Part shown: positions 1 through 10,300 of the stretch, in pieces
Layout: each line of letters opens with the position of its first letter
How positions within the stretch are numbered: position 1 is the stretch's first letter
Assembly (NCBI GenBank): GCA_013398955.1
Contig: VWPU01006303.1
Span: 95,595-159,594 of the forward strand
Reading direction: 5' to 3'
DNA length: 64,000 nucleotides
DNA from: Callaeas wilsoni
Taxonomy: Eukaryota; Chordata; Aves; Passeriformes; Callaeidae
Notes under the pieces: model-generated
The model's input: only the letters and a program-made list of their open reading frames with translations
Database searches by the model: none
What the model was told of the DNA's origin: nothing
Program-made: the position numbers and the translations under genes

Positions 1-3000
1 GGAAAGCCACCACAAGACTTTTTCTGAAAAAGCTGAGGTTCTCAACAAGACCAGTGGTGGGAAGAAGTATTTTGCCATCTACAAAGAAAGCACCAAGAGA
101 TGTGGAGTTGGTGTAAGCAATGCACACAAGCTAAAATGGAAGCAGCACCTACACCAGGCCTTCCAGTTGCTAGCAGCACTCTCAGAACCAGGTCATCCTG
201 TCTCCATGATCACTGTGATCCCAGCATGTGTCTTTCACAGCTGTTTTGTGTCCCATCCCAATACATCCTAGAGATGGAGGCAGTGGCATTTGGCAACCAA
301 CCCTGCAATGCTTTGGCGTAGGTTGAAATGACCATCTGGGATGTGACAGCCACCCTGTTATTGGCACTTTGCATCCAGAGAGCACAGCAAGGACTTAGGC
401 AGCCCAAGCACACAGCCACAAGGAACCAAAGAATGTAGATGAAGATTCATAGCACAGAGCGTTGTTGTCCAACCTCCTTTGCTGCTGCTGTGGAAGGGGG
501 CAGCTGCAGACAGGTTATACACTGCAGAAGGGAGCAGATCCACCAAGCAGTTCAGCTGATGACAGTGACATGGTCCCATTGCTTCCATGGGGAGAGGCTG
601 TCTTAGCTTGCTGCCACATCAGTTATTTTTTCTCTTACTAATGACTTTGTCCTCCCGTGTGAGCCAAACCTGTTTATTTATAGCCAACATTTTTTTCTCC
701 CACCTGCCTTTGTGCTTATTACCCTTCATTAGAGAGTTAAGAAAAAGACAGGAAGAAAAAAACCCCCTTTTTCTCAAGTAAGTCCTGACCTAAATGCAAA
801 TCTGTTCAAGCAAATTCAGAGAGCTTTGATGCTGCATAAGAAGAGAAAGGGAAGGGGAGCAGCCTCTGCTGCTATCGGAACAGATCTTTACTGCTGTGTA
901 ACAACCAGGCAATGAAGTAAAAGCCACGGGAGTTTAAAGAGGAAGCTCAGCCAAAGGTCACCTGGCTGCTCCAGGTGCTCGTTATCAGAGCCTTGAAAAG
1001 AGGGAGGAAAGTGACACAAGCTGATTATAGCAACAACAGGAAACAGCTGACAGGGTGGGGGGAGATCTCTCCTCTCCTCTCTCCTCATGCAGAGGGTCTT
1101 TGCTGTTGTAAAGCAAAGGGGATGCAAAGCCTGGGCTCTGGAGTTGCTCAGGACACCAGGAGAAAATATTTCTGCTTCAGATCTGAAGCATCTGCTAGGC
1201 AGAGAGTCAGAAAGCACCCTGTTTTATTTGCTGCCTAGTCTTTGCAGTGGATTTGTACTTCTTTCACTGCTCATCCATATAGCTGAAGTGCTGAGAGGAA
1301 GGGTGACAAGGGAACACATGCAGAAGCACCAGAGGAATACTCTGCTACTCTCTGTGAAGCTATACAGTTCTTCAGCCATCCAAGAGTGAGGGAGTAAAGG
1401 GAACTCGTATATGCTTGCAGTTTCCAGAACTAGCCTAAAGGAGGAGAAGGACTGAGGAGTGAGAAAACCTGGCAAGCTGGATCCAGCCAGAATACCATAA
1501 ACAGCGTTCTCGGCATCTACGAAGTTGTCTCTGACCACTTACATCTGTTGTAGTGTCTTAAGCCACTGTAAGATCTTAAAATCTCTTACAGGAATGTAGA
1601 TCAAACCTGGCTTTAAAATGTCTCCAGCACAGGTGGCCCATCTGTGCTGATCTTGCTGACCAAGACCATGTGGCTGCTTACAGTCCCTGAACTTTCTCTG
1701 CTAGTGTCTGCAGGGGTGAGCAGAGTTCAGGCTTTGCTGAGCTCACAATTGATCAATCCAGAGCCCAAAGTGCACAAAACCTGGTGCTAGGAAAATGCTA
1801 GCTGAGTTCACAGGAGTGAAGCTGAGACCTTTGGGACAAGGAATTCCTCACTCATGGGGCCCACATCCAGTGCTCACACTCAGCAGGGTTCATTGCCACA
1901 CAGACCGTGGTGCTGGGCCAAGCCTGGCCAGGGCAGGTAACGCTGCACAGTCCAGCACCACCCACCTACAAAGCAGGTCGATATTACCAGTGCCATGGAA
2001 GCATGTTCCGGTATTCATCTCTCCCCATGGGGCTGCTTTCCAAACAACATTGATCACTGGGCTGGACCACATTTGGCCTTAACTTTTAAGCCTCTAATGT
2101 AATGGAAAAATTCTTCATCCCAGAATATCCCAAATCTGGGTCCCCACTCTGCAGATCAGAGGAGGGTATCATTCAGCCCCTGCTGAAGAGTATCAAGTGT
2201 CCATGCAAAGTGTCACATAGGAAAAACTAAAAGGATGAACATTCAGCCATGCTGCAGGCAGAGTGGGCAGGGGGACATCAACCTTCCCAGAGAAACTCCT
2301 GCTGACAGGAGAGTTTGGTCAGCACATGAAGCACAAAACTGCCCAGTCCTTCTTCTAAAGCTATATGCTCTCAGGAGTCTTGCACCTCCTGAAGACCCAG
2401 AGCTGGCTTCTCTCCCTCCCACACACCATTCCTGCACGTTGCAGGGAGGAATGGCAGGTCAATGTGACCAGAGCAGACCACAGAACAACCCCAAATATCT
2501 GTTACATTTGCTGCCTTTACATGCTAAAGGAAAGGATGCACCTGTTTGCAGAAGGTCAGAGCAGCCCTTGTTCCAACCAGCATTAACTCTATGGCACCCA
2601 CCTGACTATCTCCCCTGCAGCACTTTCCCCTCTCTAAACAGACTATAATCACAAAAGCTAGAGGTTCCTGCAGTGAATTGAGCTGTGTGAGGGGATACCG
2701 GTTCTTTGTATTTCCAAGCCAGTTGAAGCAGGCAGAACCAGAAGCAGGCAGGCCCACTGCCCACCACCCAAACCAGTTGCTTCCTTGCACAGGTCATTTG
2801 CCCTTCCAACATCTTATCCTCAGAAAGAGAAAGAAGCTCCTGGCTTCCTTTCTGTCCAGTGCCAACAGAAGCTCAGCCTTTGCTGCATCTCTTGGTGCTA
2901 ACATGCCATTGCCATGTTTGTGCTGGGACATCTGTCTTGCTGAGGCCACTAAAGGACAAGTGGGACATTAAAGCCACAGAACTATATAAGAAGAGAGGTT

Positions 3001-3051
3001 TCCACTGTTCAAATAGGAGAGGACAACCAGAGAGGTTTACTGTTTAAACAA
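1..3051. other. Intergenic, no recognised gene
   Basis: No gene was recognised here. The plus strand is open from the window edge to about base 270 in one frame, with a lysine- and glutamate-rich start and a possible splice donor near base 110. That could be the tail of an exon from a gene further left, but I could not match it to a family. The rest holds only short open frames, with no matching splice pattern and no repeat I recognise. Confidence 0.4.
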
Positions 3052-3057
3052 TTTATT
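3052..3057 (-). terminator. Poly(A) signal of HSFY-type gene
   Basis: AATAAA on the minus strand, beginning 10 nt after the TAA stop. The 3' UTR would be very short, about 30 nt. No competing canonical signal was seen nearby. Confidence 0.5.
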
Positions 3058-3067
3058 ATCAACTCTA

Positions 3068-3313
3068 TTACACTTTATATCCATACTGTGCTCCAGGAGG
3101 CTCTGGAAGCATGGGAGCAGCTGCCAGTGGAGATGGATGGGCTTCAGCAGACACCTGCATGTCCCTCCACACTGACCATCTGGGCTTCTGGAGAGGCCTT
3201 GCATCCAACCCTGCTGCACCCAAGGCTCTCTGGTTGAGAGGAGCTCTCCTCTTGCATGTTCCCAGCAGCCATGGATGTGCTCTGTTGAAGATGGGGTTAT
3301 AGTAGTAGAAGAT
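3068..3313 (-). CDS. HSFY-type gene, exon 2 (C-terminal)
   Basis: Encodes residues 151-231. The start matches the segment after the DNA-binding domain in HSFY proteins. The rest is proline-rich, with no recognised domain, and ends at TAA (3068-3070). The acceptor has a pyrimidine-rich tract before TTTTAG. The intron is 628 bp (3314-3941). Confidence 0.62.
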   Translation of the reverse strand: MFYYYNPIFNRAHPWLLGTCKRRAPLNQRALGAAGLDARPLQKPRWSVWRDMQVSAEAHPSPLAAAPMLPEPPGAQYGYKV

Positions 3314-4391
3314 CTAAAACAAGGAGAAGAGTTAGTTGCTACTATTCCAAGACTGGAAAAAGCCAAGCTACAAGAACTAGGACTCTGAGTTGCAAAAGAG
3401 AAGCATGGTTAAGGAAAAGGACTTTGAGGGCCATATGGAACTTAAAGCTCAGGCTAAAGCATTATGTGACCATTGTGTTCAGCCATCACCACAACTGAGG
3501 TTTTGCCCTCTTGAGGGGGCAAAGCAGAACAACTGCTTTCAAAAGCTAAATATCACTATTTCTCTGCAGCTGCAGTGCAGATATGAGCAGGCAGGTAATC
3601 TCATGATCCTTGGATGCATCTGCTTGGCATTGGGCAGGTGCCACAGGAAGGTTTCGGATTTGATACAGCAAGACATAGAGCAAAGACATTCAGAGAAATC
3701 AGATTACAGTGAGTCTGTCTGTCCCTTAAATGGGTTCAAACTCAGCAGATCTCACTGAAATGTATCTTATCTGCATTTGTACTAGTCAGAAAGACTCAGC
3801 ACAGAATGAAAAGGAAATGAAAACCAGACCACTCTCTCCCATCCCCATCTTTTCTATGGCAAGGCCTTATTTGCTGTGAAGGTCCCTCTCTCCCCCCAGA
3901 CTATCACAAGCATCAGTTGCTGTGCAGAGCAGCTGCTGTACCTGGCTGTGAGCAGCAGCTGCCGCTTCCTCTGACAGGAATTCAGGCAGGGAGGCAGATC
4001 TTTGGATATCCCGCTGCACTTTGGTGAATCCATAGAGGTTCAGCTGGCGAATAACACTCCTGATGTGCCGTGTGTTAAAAACCCGCTGATGAACTCCTCT
4101 GCCCAGCACCTCCACTTTGAAGAGATCTATGTTGATGGCCACACATTTTCCACCCTCACTCCACCAAATGGACCGAAACTGATCACTTTCCAGCATTTTC
4201 CAAAGCTTCTGTGGAAAGCAGAGGGGCAAGAATCGATTGCCTTTGCCCATGCTGTCACTGGAAACAGGAGGAGCTCGTTTGGTCTTGCGTCTGTCACTGC
4301 CAGGCCAGACATCCTGCTCCTTCTCCATCGCTTGTATGGCAGTGTCACAGGGCACAATTTCCCCCTGTCCTGGAAGGCCAGGAGAGGCCAT
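3068..4391 (-). CDS. HSFY-type heat shock factor-like protein
   Basis: Two-exon gene, join 4391-3942 and 3313-3068, 231 residues. Exon 1 carries a winged-helix HSF DNA-binding domain at about residues 59-125. It includes FPQKLWKMLESDQF, the recognition-helix stretch IRSVIRQLNLYGF, and then RSASLPEFLSEE. This is closer to the HSFY/HSFX branch than to HSF1-4. Exon 2 starts IFYYYNPIFNRAHPWLL, matching the FYYNPNFK-type segment that follows the domain in HSFY. The splice joins a CAG|GTAC donor to a TTTTAG|ATC acceptor in phase 0. Expected role: nuclear DNA binding; HSFY proteins are mostly testis-expressed and lack a clear heat response. At 231 residues it is much shorter than human HSFY. The ATG at 4391 is the first in an open run that extends back to a TAG near 4453, so a spliced upstream start is possible. 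Without splicing, exon 1 reads on to a 174-residue form. A broken duplicate lies just upstream. Confidence 0.68.
3942..4391 (-). CDS. HSFY-type gene, exon 1 (DNA-binding domain)
   Basis: Encodes residues 1-150, with a basic stretch (SDRRKTKRAPP) before the HSF domain and an alanine run near the end. The donor is CAG|GTACAG at 3942/3941. Keeping the domain on one exon is simpler than in HSF1-4, where it is split. Confidence 0.68.
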
Positions 4392-4754
4392 GTCAGCCCA
4401 CTGCCCCAGTGCATCTGGAGCAGAAAGGGGTGGTGTTTCTGTGGGAATCAGCTCGCTTTTCTATTCTCACAGGTGGACTGAAGCTTCCCTCATTGGCCAT
4501 CACCTTGCACAGCCATACCTCGTTCTCTCAGTCAGTGGGCAAAAGCCAACTGGCCATGGCTGACTGTGGGTTCCAATAAATGTTCTGGCATGTCACTGTG
4601 GTGCCTGTGCTGTGGGGACATTGCAGGTGACATTCCAGTGACGGCTGGCAGTGGTGCCCTGGCAAGGGGAGCAGCCCAAGGAGAAACTGCCAAAGGGAAC
4701 TTGTTGCTTCTCCATCCCAGAGCCACCAGTGGTGGGAGTCCAGAGCCCAGCAGT

Positions 4755-4927
4755 GTCCACAGAGCTGTCCTGAGGGGCTGTGGGCAAGGAGAGGCCTGGG
4801 CCATGTCTGGCTGCACCCAGGAGTGGGTCCCCAGGGAGGAGCCGGGATGGCTGCAGCCTTGGGCATCCCAGGGCCCTGTTTGGGAAGCTTTCCAGCTGGG
4901 GCCCTCTGACACCTGCAGAAATATCCT
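4755..4927. repeat. Direct repeat, copy A (HSFY-type 5' flank)
   Basis: About 173 bp, closely similar to 5662-5833 in the same orientation. It begins GTCCACAGAGCTGTCCTGA and ends near GACACCTGCAGAAA. It lies about 360 bp upstream of the intact HSFY-type exon 1, so it is best read as that gene's 5' flank. Confidence 0.75.
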
Positions 4928-5127
4928 TGTGGATATCAGGGAGAGAGGCCAGCCCAGGGGACCAGCCCAAGAGACTGCACTAAACTGCACAGGGGGAATG
5001 TGGGAAAGCCCAACCCTGATGTCAAAGGTGGAGGCCAGCTGGGGCCTGGCTGCTGGGTGGTGGTGACAGAGATGAGGCATCCCAGACATTTCCCAGCATG
5101 GCTGGGAAGTGGGGGAGCAGCTGCTTG

Positions 5128-5439
5128 TCAAGGTGTACAGGGTCTGCATGTGCAAGGACATGTGTTAGGGATTAGCTGCGTTGCCTTGGCAAATACAGGC
5201 TTTCTGTGAGCAGACACCTGTGTGTCCTGTGGAGGAGCTGGTGTGAACACCTCCTTCTCCATGCCAGCAGCAGTTCCCTGGACAGGGCGAAGATCTTGGC
5301 AGCTTCCTGAGGGGCAGCTTTCCTCCAGCTCCTCATCCAGACACAATGCAGCTGGGGCTCTTCTTTTGTGGCCCACTCTCAGCTTGTAGCCTTCCAGCAC
5401 GTGGGGATGGTCCATCTTAAAGTTGGGGCTATAACAGAA
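5128..5439 (-). pseudogene. Decayed HSFY-type exon 2 (duplicate)
   Basis: The minus-strand frame reads FCYSPNFKMDHPHVL and later GHKRRAP, collinear with exon 2 of the intact gene (FYYYNPIFNRAHPWLL ... CKRRAP). The intron tail also aligns: both copies share the CAACTAACTCT stretch just 5' of the exon. The original acceptor AG is gone and a TGA lies in frame immediately before the homology. A later AG (CTGTTATAG) would shift the frame to an early stop. No DNA-binding exon precedes it. The frame then stays open for about 104 codons to TGA at 5128, longer than the intact copy's 81. I read it as the remains of a tandem gene copy. Reuse as an exon of an unknown transcript cannot be excluded. Confidence 0.6.
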
Positions 5440-5661
5440 TCATAGAAGCCAGAAAGGGCAGAGGAGGAGAGTTAGTTGTAACCAGTTCAAGCCTGAAAAA
5501 CAAAAATACATGACAACTAAGACTTTGGTCTTAGCCAAAAGCCAAACCCAGCTATTGAAGAGGACAGTTAGAGGTGTTTGAAACCTCAAGCTTGGGCTGG
5601 CTCAGATGTTACAATGTGGTTCTGTTAAGTGATAACCAGCCCTGGGTTTTCACCTGAGAAA

Positions 5662-5833
5662 GTCCACAGAGCTGTCCTGAAGGGCTGTGGGCAAGGAGAG
5701 GCCTGGGCCGTGTTCAGCTGCACTCAGGAGTGGTTCCCCAAAGAGCAGCAGGGACAGCTGCAGCCTGGGACATCCCAGTGCCCTGTTTGGAAACCTTTCC
5801 AGCTGCACCCCTCTGACACCTGCAGAAACACCC
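5662..5833. repeat. Direct repeat, copy B (HSFY-type 5' flank)
   Basis: Partner of 4755-4927. It lies only about 220 bp upstream of the decayed exon 2. In the intact copy the same element is about 1.4 kb from exon 2. The shorter distance fits a deletion of about 1.2 kb that removed exon 1 and much of the intron from the duplicate. Confidence 0.72.
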
Positions 5834-7113
5834 TGACAGTCTGCACCTTTTGTGATTCACTGGAGAAACCCATTACAAGCTCCTTGGTAACAAACTAGCC
5901 TTTCAATTGGCTATGAAAAGTTCTGCCAAGCAAGGGGAAAGTGTTTTGCTTGTTGAAACACATTGCAGCAAGCCTTTGTGTCTAGTAAACACTCTTCATG
6001 CCAGCGGGATCAATGCAAACAACCTGTCTTGGTACGTAGTTCTGAGCTGCTGCTTGTTTCTCTTGCAGCCCAGTGTGAGGCAGTTTGGCTGCAGCATTCT
6101 GTGACCTCTGTAAGAGGGGAGGCTATTTCTGAGGTGACAGAGACCCAGCAGACGGCTGAGAGCCCAGAACAACCCCTGAGCTCACCTTGTTAGCACTGCC
6201 AGGTTGCTGTTCTCTAACAATCTGTTCTAAGCACTGGCTAAGTTTGGAAACAGTGCTAAAAGCAGGCTTGTCGTGGTCATGACAATGAATGGAGAGCTTG
6301 TCAACAGAGGGAGAGTCACCAGCAGCACAAGGGAGAAGTATAAACATGACTATATTTCCCCTATAGAATGGTTTATATCTAAGTATGAATCCTTCAAACT
6401 GCTGCAACAGAGCTTTGATACTGTATTAAGGGCTGGAAAATGGGAGAGCAGAGGATATTTCACTGTCTAGCTCCAGTCTTCTGCAAATGGATGTGAATCC
6501 TCCATTCAAAACACAGATTCAACAAGCCAGTTCCTAACATGTTCTGACCCTTAAAAAGTGCCCATATTCAGCTTTTGACTTCAGCTGTATCTCCAGAAAA
6601 TCCTCAGCAATTTAGGCTTGCTCCAAGGGCAAAGCTCACCAAGCACTCCCAGAAGACAAGGAACAGCAACATGCAGTTGTTGGCAGCAGGGCAAACCCTC
6701 TGGGCTGAAGAGCCAGCACCCAGTGATCACAGCACCACCTCTCCCAACTCAGCCTTCAGGAAGTGAGTGGTTACAGTTTTTCCTGTGAAAGCAGAAAGGG
6801 GAAGAAAGGTGCTGCTTCTCACAGGAAGATGGACAAGTCAAAAAAAAAGGGAGGTGCTACAGCTACAGTGGGTTTGGGATGTGCTGCTTTGAGTTATCCT
6901 GAGGACAGGAAAAGCCTGTAGGTGTAGGAGTCTCCTGCAACACCTCGGGCCTTCTCAGAAGAATTTATTTCCCACTGCAAGTCATCCAGCTCTGCATTTC
7001 TTGGTCAGGTTTACTCCTTCTTGGAGAACACATTCCTCTGCCTCTACCTTTCAGCTCAATGCCAGCCTGCAATGTGTCTGATAGATAAACCAAGCCCTGG
7101 CAAAACCAAGTAC

Positions 7114-7336
7114 ATTCTTGTCCAGCACCATATCTTGACCCACTGATGAGTCTTTTTTCATCGTCTCCTGGAGATGTGGGAAGCAGCTGGAACCAGGATC
7201 CATGGGAGGAAGTGACAGCATTTCAGGCATTTCAAAAATAGAAAGATCAGAAAGGTTAGGCTTGAACCAAGTGAGGCAGACAAAGCCCATAACCCCTGCC
7301 ACGAGGATGAGCAATGCAAACAGTGGATGCCTGTAT
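7114..7336 (-). CDS. Possible transmembrane exon, unrecognised
   Basis: The acceptor CTCCTTCAG|A and donor AAT|GTACTT bound a 223-nt open exon. It encodes YRHPLFALLILVAGVMGFVC, a strong hydrophobic helix, then LTWFKPN and an acidic, proline-containing tail (MPEMLSLPPMD). The helix-then-polar layout fits a single-pass receptor or a type II anchor. No family was recognised. The frame has no ATG at its left end, so it would need an upstream exon. Evidence is limited to splice consensus, an open frame and hydrophobicity. Confidence 0.25.
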
Positions 7337-10300
7337 CTGAAGGAGAGATTTTCCCCAGTCACAGCAGAGGAATATGTTTTAAGTAGCCGGCTTTTGGTCT
7401 TCTGTTTTGTTTACTCTTCCAAGACAAAACTAAAAGTGACGCCATACCCTACTTAATAAAGTGCAGAAGGAAGCATCTGGGAAGGGCGGCAAAACATGAC
7501 AAAGTCCAGACCAGCCTAAACAGAGACACGCACAAATCCTCCTGCTCAGCCTGCTGAATATGTAGATATTTATCTATTACAGCCTGCTACCACAGCTGAA
7601 TGGAAAATACCTGCTGGGCTTCAGGATGCTCCAAGAAGCCAGGAGAATGGGGGTGGGGAGGGGGGAATATCACACTCAGCTGCTCCTCCGAGGTTGCTTG
7701 GTCCCTTGAATAACCACAGCTGCACAGAAGGAGCAGACCCTCAGCTGGTGGGAGCAGACCCCACAGCCTCTGCCATAGCTGTGTTCATGCTGGCTCCAGT
7801 TCAAGGGCTATATGGCTACTGCCCAGCTGTCAAGCTCCTGGCAGCTTCTAGCCTGTGCCAAGCAGAAGCTGAGGAGCAGAATGAGGAAGTGATCCACTGA
7901 AACTTGTTCTGTGTGAGGGACTTCCCCAGAGAACCAGCACGAGAAAGGCACTGCCTGCCCAGGAAAGTGCCACACTAAACCTAGAGAATAGCCAAGCACT
8001 GGTTCGAGTTGGCTGATTTGATCACAGAAGCCAGTACCTCTGCCAAGTGCAGGCACTGGCTGAATGCTGTTATAATTAGAGCTGAGGTGCCAGGCAAGTT
8101 GGTTTTAACTCCTGTTATTTTTATTATGTATCTTTCAATCTTTTGTGTTAACCTGAAGAGAGATGGTATCCGATTTCAGGGGGTAGGAGAACTTTATGCT
8201 AAGAACATCCAGTTTTGTTTTCCTAGTTAAGCAGAGGGGTCCTCATCACAAACCTAGGTGCACCAAAAAGGTCCTAACTATAAGGCAAAGGGGAAGGACT
8301 TCACTTGCTAAATCAACTTATTGAACAATTAGGGTTGGCAGCATTTAGTTCTGTCAAATTACTCCAAAGGTAATTATTCTAATCAGCAAACATTTATTAG
8401 AAATTGCAGAGGTACAGTAAAGGACCAGCAGAGGAAGGGATCAGCTGTTTCATCTGCAACTGTCCTGACCTTCAGGGAAAAATCTCTCTAGCACAACATG
8501 GTTGCCATAAATACTTACACCATGGCAAAAGATGTCAGAAATGCAAGCTGTTGACATTACAGGACACTCAGCCAAAGCAAAACCATATGGCTTTCAAACA
8601 GTGAATTTAAAGACCAGCAAGTTTTATGACAGTGTGATATGCTCTCCTGGAGTTTAGAGGGTCAGAAAGTGCAGCTGACATTGAACACAAATATACTATT
8701 TGCTTTTAAGGAAGTTAGTTTCCAAATGACATGGAACTGTTTAACTCATTGCCAAGTTTCAGATCTAAACTAAGCAAGTTCATAAAAGTTCATCAAGGCA
8801 GAATGAGTTCCCCAGAACTTTTATTCTTTCAACGCTTCACACTTTCTTTTTAAATTCCTGGTCTATATCCTCTGGCTCAGGGGATTGTCAGGAGCACACC
8901 AGCAACTTCGCTTAGATTCTGCTGCTAGCTGGACAGACATCTGCTCTGACTCACTTGTCATATACAGTCAGCCAAGACTGAAGTATTCAAGGCTCAGTGT
9001 TGTTTGTGCAAAACAAAGCCTCGCTTGGCAGTGTGGGATTTCAGAGGCTCATTTCTCAGTGTCTTCTCAAAGTGTTCAGTTCCTCCTTCTGTCTCTTGTG
9101 AGCCTGAAAAGACAGGCCAGCATTCCCAAGGAGGGCAGACACAGGGCTGCTCTGCTTCTTGTTTGTAAAGTATTATAACTCTGTGCAAGCAAATGGTCTA
9201 ACCTTGCATGAAAAGACATCTGAGTTAAATCCCATGCACGGAATTAATCACAATGATGTTGCAATCATTGGTGTCATGGATAAAAATGACTCAAAGAGGA
9301 GGATGACAGTTTTCCATCACGGCTTATTTACTCTAATTATAAACAGAGATTCCCAGCTCTCTTAAGCCAGGCCAGACAACTAGCACCTACCTGTGGCCTG
9401 TTATCTTAGCTGAGGACTATGCTAGAGCAGATTTTCTGCTACATGTCTGGAGTGGGCTGCCTAGATCTTACAACTTCAACAGCAAAAGCATGATTTTACT
9501 GTTACTGCTGAATATATGTTTCTTGCAGATTTACGGAAACAATTCCTTGCTAGTACAAAGAGGTACCCTCATCTTACCTCCAGATGTCATAATTATAAGA
9601 TGAAGGTTCCTGGTGCCAACCCCACCATAAGCTCTTACACCTCGTTCAGAGTGGTACAAAATGCCGCCCCTGAGCTGAGCCATGGTCTCTGCTGTGCTGG
9701 TGACATCAGCATTCACTGTGGGGTTCTGGGCTTAGACTGTGGAGAGGAAGCTTTAGCATTAAAAAACAAAATCATGAGTAATCACATTAAATTATTTTAA
9801 GTTGAACATATCTTTTATGCAACCCCTGTCCTTCCCAAGTGAAATGCAGCTGTATGGATATGGTGCTCTTACAGCTTTTGACCTAATGTTTTTATGCAGT
9901 AAGGGAGGTGGAAAGATGATACAAAGCCCACATATGGTAAAACGCCTTTGCAGCAGGAAAATCAAACCCTCTACATAGCAAAAGCAAGCAGAGAGTCAGG
10001 TCATTGGGCTCAAGCAATTGGTCAGATAGACAACCTGAGGTATCGGAGTGGTTTTCTTAGGAATGGGTGACTACTTACACAGATTATGCAACTGCTCTGC
10101 CTCTGCTCTGCAAACACAGCCCAATGTCCAAACAGCAGTGTCTGTAACAGCCTGACTCTGTATTGATATCATTTGCATGTGCTTTGTAAATAACAAATAG
10201 TGACTCACAAGTGACAGGATCGGAATAACCCAGGGCAGGGTTTAGGGCACAGGCTAAGTCATCACCTTCTCATCTGTCCAGACACACAGCACAGAATGGG

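Noticed and set aside
4532..5161. 209-codon minus-strand open frame
   Set aside because: Spans repeat A and HSFY-type flank; no domain and no coherent family resemblance.
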